This document shows, piece by piece, positions 23,650 through 31,480 of a DNA stretch of 64,000 bases (its first letter is position 1; each line of letters starts with the position of its first letter). Under the pieces are notes generated by a model, which was not told the origin of the DNA, made no database searches, and worked only from the letters and a program-made list of their open reading frames with translations. This stretch comes from Eshraghiella sp051880035 (GTDB taxonomy: Bacteria > Bacillota > Clostridia > Lachnospirales > Lachnospiraceae). The DNA lies in assembly GCA_051880035.1 (NCBI GenBank), contig JBJENE010000006.1, positions 1 through 64,000 on the forward strand. Reading direction: 5' to 3'. The position numbers and the translations under genes were made by a program.

Positions 23650-24584
23650 CACTTAAACAAAAATTACGAAAAATATATGCCCAAAGGCTTGTTTTCCCTG
23701 CAATAATACTTATCGTCACCATAGTATTGCTGATATGGAATCCTTTTGAGAAAAAATTGGACTCCGTTCCGGTGGACAATCTTTCGCAGCTCGAAGAAAT
23801 TTACGACAGCGGAAAGCATTACATCCACTATACTGCAGACACCCTGTATTACACAGGTCAGGATTATTATGTGAACGACAAGGCCAGGGCCGGAATATAT
23901 TATACCATTGATAACGGGAAATGCTATTTTTTTATTATTTCTTCGGATAGGATTCCGGACAATCACGACGAAATCCATGACATGACTGTATATGCGCGCC
24001 TTACATATAATGATAGCATGTACAAAAGGATTATTGCAAGCATGTCCGAATCCCTGCATTTCTCCATGGCGGCATTGGAAGATGTAAGTACCCCGGTACT
24101 TATTAACCAATATGACTTTGCCCATGGTTTTACCACTTTCTTTCTGGTATGCATCATTATTTTAAATATCGTGTTTTTCATACAGGTAGCGGCAATAATT
24201 GTTATAATTATTTCCCCTGTCTCTTCCCCTTCGGTATTACGACTTGGCAAATACGGTAATCATCGTACGCTCTTCGCAATCGCCGAAACCGAATTTGATT
24301 CGGCCAAAGCCGTGGGACATAAGAATCTGTATATAACCGACACATTTTTGATATATTTTACAAGAACATCACTGGATATAATTCCGCTTGAAAATATTGT
24401 ATGGGTATACAATTACAAAGAAGTGCTCCACAACAAGGACAAAGCAAAGACCCGGGCGCCTCTTTGTATCGTTACTGATACGCACAAACTTTACAAAATA
24501 CATCATATTTCCAAAACTGTTTCAGACAGGGTAATTGAGATTCTTCAGGAAAGATTCCCTGAAATCATGGTGGGAATTGATTAA
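23637..24584 (+). CDS. Two-helix membrane protein with cytoplasmic C-terminal domain, unknown function
   Basis: 316 residues from the ATG at 23637. A first membrane helix spans about 15-32, an exterior domain of about 120 residues follows (rich in Tyr and Asp, starting around SVPVDNLSQLEEIYDSG), then a second helix near 170-195 and a cytoplasmic domain of about 120 residues. That last part (LYITDTFLIYFTRTSLDIIPLENIVWVY) reads like a PH-type beta barrel, as in many Gram-positive membrane proteins, but I cannot assign a family. Upstream in-frame starts lack a ribosome site, and the promoter suggests a leaderless message. The next gene follows after 33 bases on the same strand. Confidence 0.75.
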   Translation: MKSTTLKQKLRKIYAQRLVFPAIILIVTIVLLIWNPFEKKLDSVPVDNLSQLEEIYDSGKHYIHYTADTLYYTGQDYYVNDKARAGIYYTIDNGKCYFFIISSDRIPDNHDEIHDMTVYARLTYNDSMYKRIIASMSESLHFSMAALEDVSTPVLINQYDFAHGFTTFFLVCIIILNIVFFIQVAAIIVIIISPVSSPSVLRLGKYGNHRTLFAIAETEFDSAKAVGHKNLYITDTFLIYFTRTSLDIIPLENIVWVYNYKEVLHNKDKAKTRAPLCIVTDTHKLYKIHHISKTVSDRVIEILQERFPEIMVGID

Positions 24585-24617
24585 CAAATGGCAATCTGAA
24601 ATAATTGCGGAGGGACT

Positions 24618-25445
24618 ATGGAAGAAATAATTATAATTGATACCTGTGAAAGTATAAGAAATTATATAAAAGATGTGGAAAGCGGAATGCCTGCAGACGA
24701 GTGTTGGGAAAAAGATGTTCTTTCCACATTCTGGGAAAGAATGACTTACTTCCTGCCTTTCAATTTAAGTGAAAGAAAGCCTGCACCAATCACAAATCTG
24801 GACAAGTTAAAAGAACAATGCGCATTGCTTGAAAAACTTGACACAGAATCATTAAAAGCTGAATTTGCAAGAGTCACGGAAATTCTGCCAAATTATGACG
24901 ATAAAGACCCTATTCTTGTCACCATTCTTCCCGGCAATCCCGAGGATACCATCCTCAGAGAAAAGCAGAACGGCGTGGTGGGCATGTCCCTATTCGGTAA
25001 TATTTTAATACAGATTAATCCTCTGGCGGATAATTATTTTGAATGGATAAAATATGTTTTTGCCCACGAATATCATCACAGAGTCTGGGGTAATTACTGG
25101 TATGTGCTTCATAATAACATATTACATAACAGTTTTATTGATTCCTTGGTAATCGACGGTGAAGCGGACAGTTTTGCACTGGAGGTATATCCCGAATTCC
25201 GTCCTAAGTGGTTATTTGATATCCCGAATGACCAGCTTGACCGGTTATGGGAACATAAATACAAAGACATTTTATTTACAAACGCCATGAATTATGACTC
25301 ATATATGTTCGGTAGCGAAGAAGCCGGTATCCCATGGTGTGCCGGATATGCAATAGGATACAGGCTGGTTCAAAACTACCTTAAAAAACACAACAAATCC
25401 GTAAAGGATATTGTGGAGTTAAATCCGAAAGATTTGGTGGAATAG
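24618..25445 (+). CDS. DUF2268-type putative zinc protease
   Basis: A 275-residue protein without signal peptide. FAHEYHHRVW holds the HExxH zinc motif, and about 30 residues later IDGEADSFA supplies a candidate third ligand, the pattern of the DUF2268 (COG5504) predicted Zn-dependent proteases. The N-terminal part is helical and of unknown role. A GGAGGG site precedes the ATG. It may be read from the promoter of the preceding membrane-protein gene (33-base gap), and it ends in a tandem-repeat stretch and a two-way terminator. No substrate can be proposed. Confidence 0.75.
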   Translation: MEEIIIIDTCESIRNYIKDVESGMPADECWEKDVLSTFWERMTYFLPFNLSERKPAPITNLDKLKEQCALLEKLDTESLKAEFARVTEILPNYDDKDPILVTILPGNPEDTILREKQNGVVGMSLFGNILIQINPLADNYFEWIKYVFAHEYHHRVWGNYWYVLHNNILHNSFIDSLVIDGEADSFALEVYPEFRPKWLFDIPNDQLDRLWEHKYKDILFTNAMNYDSYMFGSEEAGIPWCAGYAIGYRLVQNYLKKHNKSVKDIVELNPKDLVE

Positions 25446-25470
25446 AATCCCTTATCAAGGTTTTTCGAAA

Positions 25471-25584
25471 TTAATTGCACCTTTTCGCATATTTTTAGTG
25501 GTATTAATTGCACCTTTTCGCATGTTTTTAATGGTATTAATTGCACCTTTTTCACATACTTTTGGTTATATTAATTGCACCTTT
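25471..25584. repeat. Four-copy tandem repeat, 33-34 base period
   Basis: TTAATTGCACCTTT starts at 25471, 25504, 25537 and 25571. The first two units match over most of their length; the later two drift, and the last is cut short. It is intergenic, downstream of the DUF2268 gene. It has too few units and too little unique spacer to be a CRISPR. Confidence 0.85.
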
Positions 25585-25597
25585 AAAGAAAAAAATA

Positions 25598-25645
25598 TCC
25601 TCTCGGATTAATTTTTCTCTGATATTAATCCAAGAGGACTTTTAT
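25598..25645. terminator. Two-way terminator between DUF2268 and SEC-C genes
   Basis: Fifteen-base arms (25598-25612 and 25624-25638) pair with one mismatch. A T-rich tail follows on the plus strand and a run of seven T on the minus strand, so both converging transcripts can end here. Confidence 0.85.
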
Positions 25646-25677
25646 TATATTCTTATTTTACACGCTGTTTTTAGATT

Positions 25678-26184
25678 TTATAATCCTTTACCGCAGCATT
25701 TCTTATACTTCAGACCGCTTCCGCAAGGACATGGGTCATTTCTTCCGATTTTCTTATCTTTAACAACTGTTGTGGATAATTTCTGTTCCTTATAAAGGAC
25801 CTTTCTGCGCTCTTCGTCGATTAAGTTGTCCCACTCAGGAAGTCCGTAAAGCCAGTCAGCCTTAGCCGCAACCATGTTCTTGTATAATTTTTCCATATCA
25901 TAATCAAGGCTTACTACGGTATCTTCTTCCATAGTTTCAATCGGATTCGGAGTCTTAAGGCTTTCATCAATTCCGTCAAGGAAGCCTACCATAATCATTA
26001 AATCCACATTATATTTTTCAGAAAGCTCCTTAACCGTTCCGCTTACAGGGGCATCAGGAGTCTTAAGAATCTGCTCATAAATTCCTTTTTCAAGGTTAAA
26101 ATAGTTGGCCCAGAACATCTGCTGTTTGCGTGGGTCCTCATTCTCATTATATGCCGTATTTCTCCATGTTTCTAATAAAGTCAT
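25678..26184 (-). CDS. SEC-C motif protein
   Basis: A 168-residue protein. The C-terminus GRNDPCPCGSGLKYKKCCG is a textbook SEC-C zinc motif (CxCx8CC), as found at the end of SecA, where it binds zinc and helps contact SecB or the ribosome. The rest is helical and of unknown function. The ATG at 26184 follows AAGGAGA by 8 bases; the in-frame ATG 24 bases upstream would bury the ribosome site. It has a good promoter (26241-26269). It is probably an accessory factor in protein handling, but the role is not established. Confidence 0.85.
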   Translation of the reverse strand: MTLLETWRNTAYNENEDPRKQQMFWANYFNLEKGIYEQILKTPDAPVSGTVKELSEKYNVDLMIMVGFLDGIDESLKTPNPIETMEEDTVVSLDYDMEKLYKNMVAAKADWLYGLPEWDNLIDEERRKVLYKEQKLSTTVVKDKKIGRNDPCPCGSGLKYKKCCGKGL

Positions 26185-26240
26185 CGTACATTCTCCTTCA
26201 AATAGCACTTATGCGTCTGATTTATTGTCCAGACTTAAAA

Positions 26241-26269
26241 AGTATATAACAACACGGCATTTTCGTCAA
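26241..26269 (-). promoter_or_regulatory. Promoter of the SEC-C gene
   Basis: The minus strand reads TTGACG (26264-26269), 17 bases and TATACT (26241-26246). Confidence 0.7.
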
Positions 26270-26347
26270 CAAACGAATAAAATAATATTTTCAATTGCAA
26301 CAAAATCAGCCGGCTTCTTCAATGATGCTGCTCCACCATAATCATCA

Positions 26348-26713
26348 CTATTTTGAATAAACTGCATCATTTTTGGATAGAAGATACACGCAATACTGAT
26401 TCATGCTTATACCCTCTCTCTTGGAATGCTCAGCAAGAGAACGATGTAGACTTCTGGGTATTCTTAATTTAAACTGACCGGAATAGTCCTCCAAACTGTC
26501 AGGATCATGTATTTCAATACCTGCCTCAATTGCAGCTTCTAACCATGCTTTTTTTGCATCTAATGCATTTGCCACTGCTGACTCAATTGTTTCCCCACAT
26601 GTTATACATCCCGGAAGTTCCGGAAAAGAAACAACAAATCCACCCTCATCCTTATCTTCAATAATTTCCATACGATAATTCATTGTCATGTAATCATTCA
26701 GCGCTTTCATCAT
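26348..26713 (-). CDS. HicB-family protein with ribbon-helix-helix tail (orphan)
   Basis: A 121-residue protein. The N-terminal domain (MNYRMEIIEDKDEGGFVVSF then PELPGCITCGETIESA) is the RNase-H-like HicB fold. The C-terminal segment KLRIPRSLHRSLAEHSKREG followed by ISMNQY is a ribbon-helix-helix DNA-binding unit. In toxin-antitoxin loci HicB neutralises the HicA mRNA interferase and represses its own promoter. No HicA-like frame lies on either side, so this is a solitary copy that may work only as a regulator. The start at 26713 (or the next ATG, 26710) is preceded by a weak GAGGCGA. A consensus promoter with a direct repeat lies just upstream. Confidence 0.85.
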   Translation of the reverse strand: MMKALNDYMTMNYRMEIIEDKDEGGFVVSFPELPGCITCGETIESAVANALDAKKAWLEAAIEAGIEIHDPDSLEDYSGQFKLRIPRSLHRSLAEHSKREGISMNQYCVYLLSKNDAVYSK

Positions 26714-26753
26714 TATTCGCCTCACTTTCAACAATCTGCTTTACCATCTCTAC

Positions 26754-26782
26754 ATTATATGTGGTGTCATATTTGGTGTCAA
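26754..26782 (-). promoter_or_regulatory. Consensus promoter of the orphan hicB with direct repeats
   Basis: The minus strand reads TTGACA (26777-26782), 17 bases and TATAAT (26754-26759). The plus-strand octamer TGGTGTCA occurs twice in direct orientation (26762-26769 and 26774-26781), 12 bases apart, inside the spacer and over the -35, a plausible ribbon-helix-helix operator. Confidence 0.7.
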
Positions 26783-26809
26783 CACATAATATTTTTATTT
26801 TATTATTTA

Positions 26810-26838
26810 TTGCATTATTTTTTTTACATATGTATAAT
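26810..26838 (+). promoter_or_regulatory. Promoter of the DMT exporter operon
   Basis: TTGCAT (26810-26815), 17 bases and TATAAT (26833-26838), 30 bases before the start codon. It is divergent from the hicB promoter. Confidence 0.65.
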
Positions 26839-26867
26839 CATCAATAAAAAGATTAGGAGTCTGTGTT

Positions 26868-27740
26868 ATGAAAAGTAAAGTGCGCGGAATATTATATATA
26901 CTTATGGCGGCATTGTTTTTTGCCTTTATGACTACTTTTGTGAAGCTGTCCGGCGACCTGCCCACATATCAGAAAGCTTTTTTCCGGAATCTGGTTGCAA
27001 TGGTAGCCGCACTTTTCGTACTTTTGAAAAACCATACCCCGTTAAAACTGGGGAAAGGAAACCTTCCTCTTGCGCTCATCCGCTCAGCCTGCGGAACGCT
27101 TGGCGTTGTTCTTAATTTTTATGCCATTGACAGGCTTGTGCTGTCGGATGCCAATATGCTTAACAAACTTTCACCGTTTTTCGGAGTACTTTTTTCCGCA
27201 ATTTTTTTGAAAGAAAAATGCAAACCTGTTCAGCTTATAGGCATAATCGGAGCTTTTATCGGAAGTCTTTTCATAATTAAACCGGCATTCGCCTCCGTGG
27301 ACATTATCGGTTCTGTAGCAGGATTTCTTGGAGGATTATGTGCGGGAGCCGCATACACTGCCGTAAGAGCGTTGGGAAACCGTGGTGAAAAAGGGCCTCG
27401 TGTGGTATTCTTTTTCTCCGCATTTTCATGTGTTGTACTGCTGCCGTTTACAATTGCATACTATAAGCCAATGTCAACGATGCAATGGGTTTATCTCCTG
27501 CTTGCCGGAGCAAGTGCTGCGGGCGGTCAGTTTTCAATAACAGCTGCATATTTTCATGCACCTGCCAGCGAAATTTCAATTTATGACTATGCACAGGTTA
27601 TTTTTACTGCTATACTGGGATTTATAATATGGAATCAAAAGCCTGATATATTCAGCATAATAGGCTACATTATAATATGTACCATGGCTGTTTTAATGTT
27701 CCTTTATACCAAAAAACTTAAATCGGAGGTTCATAAATAA
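26868..27740 (+). CDS. EamA/DMT superfamily transporter
   Basis: A 290-residue protein with ten predicted membrane helices in two five-helix EamA halves. The first half ends near SLFIIKPAF and the second near YIIICTMAVLMFLYTKK. The DMT signature around YAIDRLVLSDANMLNKLSPFF and IFLKEKCKPVQLIGIIGAFIG is clear. Members export amino acids, purines or other metabolites. AGGAG precedes the ATG by 8 bases. The next gene overlaps its stop by one base, so they form a two-gene operon. Confidence 0.92.
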   Translation: MKSKVRGILYILMAALFFAFMTTFVKLSGDLPTYQKAFFRNLVAMVAALFVLLKNHTPLKLGKGNLPLALIRSACGTLGVVLNFYAIDRLVLSDANMLNKLSPFFGVLFSAIFLKEKCKPVQLIGIIGAFIGSLFIIKPAFASVDIIGSVAGFLGGLCAGAAYTAVRALGNRGEKGPRVVFFFSAFSCVVLLPFTIAYYKPMSTMQWVYLLLAGASAAGGQFSITAAYFHAPASEISIYDYAQVIFTAILGFIIWNQKPDIFSIIGYIIICTMAVLMFLYTKKLKSEVHK

Positions 27741-27973
27741 TGCAAAAGAACTCTAAATTTAAACAAATAATGGCAATCGCAGCCATAGTACTTCTTGTAG
27801 GCATGTATGTGGCTTCACTTATACTTGCTATTATCAAAAATGATATCGCCACCAGAATGCTTCAGGCCTCATTAATCTGTACCATCGCCATTCCTATTTT
27901 AATCTATATTATTATGATGTTTTATAAGCTTACTCATAGAAAAGACGACGATACAGATTCAGATGAGAAATAG
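27740..27973 (+). CDS. Small two-helix membrane protein
   Basis: A 77-residue protein with two hydrophobic helices (about 9-30 and 41-62) and a highly charged C-terminal tail (THRKDDDTDSDEK). It overlaps the exporter gene by one base, so it is translationally coupled, and may be a small partner of the transporter. I recognise no family. Its stop is 10 bases from the stop of the converging PxpC gene, and its terminator lies within that gene. Confidence 0.7.
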   Translation: MQKNSKFKQIMAIAAIVLLVGMYVASLILAIIKNDIATRMLQASLICTIAIPILIYIIMMFYKLTHRKDDDTDSDEK

Positions 27974-27983
27974 AGATTACGAA

Positions 27984-28976
27984 TTAACATGTGCAGATGC
28001 AGTTGTCATTACTAAAGACAGCCATCTGCATTTTTCTTAATTCAACCGCTTCTTCCTGGGTTGTATACTTAAATCTGATTTTATCCCTTCCCGGAAAAAT
28101 CTGACCCATCATCCACAAGTCTGCATAAATAACAGACATAACACATATAAGACCGCCTGATGTCGGGCATTCATTCGGAAACATTATAAGCGTATCCCCG
28201 CTTATATTTACGCCTCCCGGTCCGGGATATCCGTGATCGGTAATATTTGACGGATGTCCCCCGGCTTTCACCCTGTCCTCATTCCATTTCGGTATCGGAC
28301 CTCTAAGTCTGATTCCTGACCTGTCGCAGAACATCTGTGCCTTGTATTCTGTGGAAAATATTTCTTCCATTCCCTCTTCCGTAATAAAATCAGGTGCCGC
28401 ATCAGGTCCCGGCATCGCACGCAGAATCCATGTGTCCGTATATTCGGGTATGTATTCTTTTTTTATTTTTCTGCCCACTGATTTCTTATTTTCTTCACTG
28501 ACAATACCAAGTCTGAATTCATCTCCGGCTTTAAAACCTCTCCCCATAAAGCCTCCGAATCCTCCGTAAGTGGCTGTCGCCTTACTTCCCAGATACTCTT
28601 CCGCCTCAAAACCGCCGGCAATTGCAAGGTACTGTCTGAATCCCTTTGTTACGGGCAGTATCCTTCCTGTTTTAAGCACATCTCCCGGTCGTACCCGGAT
28701 TGAGGTATACTGCTCAATCTTTTCATCATTAACCGTAACCTCAACATCTGAACCGCCGATGGCGATAACACTCTCTTCCTGAAACTCCATGGAAAATCCG
28801 CCTCCGGCAATTTCTATTCCCACTTCGTTAAGGTCGTTTCCTATAACTTTATTGACAAGCCGGCCGGCATAATGATCAAGAAAGCCCGATTTGGCTATAC
28901 CTATATCCATATATCCGTGACGACCGTTTAAATCTTCGGCAAGTGACTGTATTGCTGATGATATTATTTTTGCCAT
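27984..28976 (-). CDS. pxpC: PxpC/KipA-type biotin-dependent carboxyltransferase subunit (AHS2)
   Basis: A 330-residue protein of the AHS2 family (5-oxoprolinase subunit C; also in KipA and urea carboxylase). GYMDIGIAKSGFLDHYAGRLVN at the start, the middle SVRVRPGDVLKTGR-like stretch and SNITDHGYPGPGGVNISGD with GFPNECP-like FPNECPTSGGL are typical. It works with PxpA and PxpB in ATP-dependent ring opening of 5-oxoproline or another lactam. The ATG at 28976 follows AGGAGG by 7 bases; the upstream in-frame ATG has no site. It is the last gene of the 22-gene array, 10 bases behind the PxpB-like gene. Its 3' end doubles as terminator for the opposing exporter operon. Confidence 0.9.
   Translation of the reverse strand: MAKIISSAIQSLAEDLNGRHGYMDIGIAKSGFLDHYAGRLVNKVIGNDLNEVGIEIAGGGFSMEFQEESVIAIGGSDVEVTVNDEKIEQYTSIRVRPGDVLKTGRILPVTKGFRQYLAIAGGFEAEEYLGSKATATYGGFGGFMGRGFKAGDEFRLGIVSEENKKSVGRKIKKEYIPEYTDTWILRAMPGPDAAPDFITEEGMEEIFSTEYKAQMFCDRSGIRLRGPIPKWNEDRVKAGGHPSNITDHGYPGPGGVNISGDTLIMFPNECPTSGGLICVMSVIYADLWMMGQIFPGRDKIRFKYTTQEEAVELRKMQMAVFSNDNCICTC
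27992..28036 (+). terminator. Terminator of the exporter operon, inside the pxpC coding end
   Basis: TGCAGATG (27992-27999) pairs with CATCTGCA (28023-28030), with an inner stem GTTGTC/GACAGC, followed by TTTTT on the plus strand. It lies within the last codons of the convergent pxpC gene. Confidence 0.75.
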
Positions 28977-28986
28977 AATAAACCTC

Positions 28987-29985
28987 CTACACACTCTGCA
29001 TTTTCTTTCGGGCTTCTGCCTGTTTTTTTTGAAGCTCTTTCATGTCCGGTTCATTGCATTTATAATATTCCAGCCATTCCTTTACGGAAAAAGTTCTTTT
29101 CTCCGTTACATATTCCCATTCACCTTTACCTACCAGCTCATATATCTCGTCAATCTGCTGCCCGGATACTTCATAAAACTTAATTATATCCGTATGTCTG
29201 AAAAGTGCCGGACTTTTTTCAAACTGCTTATGAACCGGCTTTGCCTGAAAAATAGGAACTGTTCTTCCCACAAGCTGGCAGCCTCCGCTTGACTCCACTC
29301 CGAAAATTGTTGAACAGTAGTCCGCCAAATCCACGGCCCCTTCCGGTGTCCAGGTTCTTGCAGGGTTATATTTCGGACATGTTATGGCACTTGCAGGATT
29401 CAGGGGATAATAATAAGGCAGTCCCGGGAAAAAACCTACCATTGACACAAACCATTCCGTTTCAATAAACCTTCTTTTAAGGTCATCCACGGTAATTCCG
29501 TTATATTCTGCAATATATTCAAGGTTACTTCCGTTCTTACAGTAGAAAGCATCAGGATTAACCTCTTTAACATATTTATCTATGGCTTTCTTAATCAAAT
29601 CGTGTTCAAATGTAATCGGAAGCTTTAATACTCTGGTTTCAATTACCTGATCCGTAATGTCACAAAGGCTGTTTTCTGTTTCCGATATTTGTTCCACAAG
29701 ACTTTGTACGGTAATCTTAAGCGGATCAAACACGTACATGAGACTCTCTCCTCCCGGAATTGTCTCGATAACGCCTTCGATGCCTTTCTTTTTAATCAGG
29801 TCATTAATTACCACAACCCTGATTGTTCTAAGGATAATATCTTTTATTGTTTTGTTTGAAGACGCCTCATTCCTGCCGTATACCACTTCCACAAATCCGT
29901 CTCCTGCCTGTCTGAACACTATTTCAGGACAGCCCGGTCTTTCATCGATTGTCTTAAGTATGGGATTATATATGCTTTTGTTCAT
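28987..29985 (-). CDS. PxpB/KipI-like subunit with urea-carboxylase-like extension (AHS1)
   Basis: A 332-residue AHS1-family protein. The central part carries WFVSMVGFFPGLPYYYPLNP and WTPEGAVDLADYCSTIF, then SSGGCQLVGRTVPIF, the KipI/PxpB core. The usual length is about 230-250; this one has about 60 more residues at the N-terminus (FRQAGDGFVEVVYG) and a C-terminal extension (FSVKEWLEYYKCNEPDMKEL), both reminiscent of the matching region of urea carboxylase rather than of simple PxpB. The substrate may therefore be a urea-, guanidine- or hydantoin-like amide rather than 5-oxoproline; this is inference. A terminator (30004-30035) separates it from the methionine gamma-lyase-like gene, so part of its expression depends on read-through or an internal promoter. 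Confidence 0.85.
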   Translation of the reverse strand: MNKSIYNPILKTIDERPGCPEIVFRQAGDGFVEVVYGRNEASSNKTIKDIILRTIRVVVINDLIKKKGIEGVIETIPGGESLMYVFDPLKITVQSLVEQISETENSLCDITDQVIETRVLKLPITFEHDLIKKAIDKYVKEVNPDAFYCKNGSNLEYIAEYNGITVDDLKRRFIETEWFVSMVGFFPGLPYYYPLNPASAITCPKYNPARTWTPEGAVDLADYCSTIFGVESSGGCQLVGRTVPIFQAKPVHKQFEKSPALFRHTDIIKFYEVSGQQIDEIYELVGKGEWEYVTEKRTFSVKEWLEYYKCNEPDMKELQKKQAEARKKMQSV

Positions 29986-30003
29986 AATTACCTCACTTTT
30001 TGG

Positions 30004-30035
30004 AAAAAGAGAGCATCTTTTTTTGGGATGCTCCC
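30004..30035 (-). terminator. Internal terminator in the 22-gene array
   Basis: On the minus strand GAGCATC (30027-30033) pairs with GATGCTC (30011-30017), followed by CTTTTTCC. It lies just past the stop of the methionine gamma-lyase-like gene and before the PxpB-like gene. Confidence 0.7.
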
Positions 30036-30044
30036 TTAAAATAA

Positions 30045-31223
30045 TTATTTCTTAAGTAAGTTAAGTGCCTGATCCATATCAGCAATAAGGTCCTCAGGAT
30101 CTTCAATACCTATTGAAAGTCTTACCTGACCGTCAAAAATACTTACGGCATGTCTCTGTTCAGGTGTCATGTCGAAATGACTCATTGACGGTGAATGCTG
30201 GATAAGTGAATCCACATTTCCAAGGCTTGTGGCAAGGCTGAAAACTTTTACATTATTCATTACGGTTCTGACAGCATCAATGCCTCCCTTAATGTCCACA
30301 CTCATCATTCCGCCAAAACCACGCATCTGCTTTTTGGCCGTCTCATATCCCGGATTATCAGGAAGTCCCGGATAATATACTTTATCAACCATTGGATGCG
30401 TCTGTAAAAATTTTGCAACTTTCATTGCATTGTCACAATGCTTTTCCATTCTGACCGCCAGTGTTTTAAGTCCGTTTACAAGCTGCCATGCGGCAAACGG
30501 ATCAAGTACTGCACCAAAGCACTGTAAAAACGGCATTCTGCATCTGTCTATTGCTTTCTTTGTACCTGCTATCACTCCGGCAGTTACATTTCCGTGACCG
30601 CTTATGTATTTTGTGGCACTGTGAACAACCATATCCGCACCCAGGTCGAGAGGATTCTGAAGATAAGGTGAAGCAAATGTGCTGTCAACAATCATTGTTA
30701 TTCCTTCGTATTTTTTTAACATTCCCGCAATTTCACTGATATCTGAGATTTTAAGTGTAGGGTTTGCAGGAGTTTCAACATACACAAGGGTTGTATTCGG
30801 CTTTATTGCCTTTTCAACTGCCTCAGTGTCGGTTGTGTCCACAATCGAATATTCAATACCGAATGAAGGAAGAATTTTGGTAAAAAGTGCAAATGTACAT
30901 CCGTAGATTACATCACCGAAAATAATATGGTCTCCGGCTTTAACCACCGACATAACCGCAGTCGATATGGCGCCAAGTCCCGATGCCACACCGAGTGCCT
31001 CCTCGGCATGCTCAAGATATGCTATCTTATCTTCAAATTCCTTCACTGACGGATTTCCGAACCTGCTGTATACAAATCCCTGGTCAATATTCTGGTTAAG
31101 TCTTACAGCCTCGTCAAAATTCGGAAGAATAAATGTTGATGACTGATAAATTGGTGTTACATGGCTTCCGGTTGTAGGATCCACATATCTCTTTGCATGA
31201 ATTACATCTGTTGCAATACTCAT
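30045..31223 (-). CDS. Methionine gamma-lyase-like PLP enzyme
   Basis: A 392-residue enzyme of the Cys/Met-metabolism group. YSRFGNPS, VETPANPT and HSATKYISGHGN with the PLP Lys205 are present. IYGCTFALF puts Cys109 where methionine gamma-lyases have their active-site cysteine (Cys116 in Pseudomonas); cystathionine lyases usually have Gly there. It should cleave methionine or a related amino acid to methanethiol, 2-oxobutyrate and ammonia. It is tightly placed behind the biotin carrier gene, so it is part of the same array, but how it fits the pathway is unclear; it could act on another gamma-substituted amino acid. Confidence 0.88.
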   Translation of the reverse strand: MSIATDVIHAKRYVDPTTGSHVTPIYQSSTFILPNFDEAVRLNQNIDQGFVYSRFGNPSVKEFEDKIAYLEHAEEALGVASGLGAISTAVMSVVKAGDHIIFGDVIYGCTFALFTKILPSFGIEYSIVDTTDTEAVEKAIKPNTTLVYVETPANPTLKISDISEIAGMLKKYEGITMIVDSTFASPYLQNPLDLGADMVVHSATKYISGHGNVTAGVIAGTKKAIDRCRMPFLQCFGAVLDPFAAWQLVNGLKTLAVRMEKHCDNAMKVAKFLQTHPMVDKVYYPGLPDNPGYETAKKQMRGFGGMMSVDIKGGIDAVRTVMNNVKVFSLATSLGNVDSLIQHSPSMSHFDMTPEQRHAVSIFDGQVRLSIGIEDPEDLIADMDQALNLLKK

Positions 31224-31245
31224 AGTTATTACCTCTCTTTTATTT

Positions 31246-31470
31246 TTATTCGTTGCATTCTATGATTACCATCGGTGCATCCACCTCAAGCTCGTCCCAT
31301 TCCGCAACAAGGATTTCCTTTACAACTCCGGATTTTTCCGTTTTACAGCTGCACTCCATTTTCATACAGTTGATAACGGCAACCTCTTCTCCCTCCGTAA
31401 CCGCATCTCCCACATTCACGGGAACTCTTGCGACAAGTCCCGGCATTGTGGCTTTTAATACATATTCCAT
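31246..31470 (-). CDS. Minimal biotin carboxyl carrier protein
   Basis: A 74-residue single-domain biotinyl carrier. The biotin site reads INCMKMECS with Lys37, where most carriers have AMKM; the alanine is replaced by cysteine. Compared with AccB it lacks the long N-terminal arm and Pro/Ala linker. The ATG at 31470 follows AGGAGG by 5 bases; upstream in-frame starts would overlap accC. It should carry carboxybiotin between the biotin carboxylase just upstream and the PxpB/PxpC subunits downstream. Its presence here, not with acetyl-CoA carboxylase genes, ties it to the lactam/amide system. Confidence 0.9.
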   Translation of the reverse strand: MEYVLKATMPGLVARVPVNVGDAVTEGEEVAVINCMKMECSCKTEKSGVVKEILVAEWDELEVDAPMVIIECNE

Positions 31471-31480
31471 AAATAACCTC

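Noticed and set aside
25471..25584. Possible CRISPR array
   Set aside because: Only four units, the conserved core is about 14 bases, the intervening sequence also drifts rather than being unique, and no cas genes are near.
26209..26347. A hicA toxin gene beside the HicB gene
   Set aside because: No frame with HicA features on either strand on either side of hicB.
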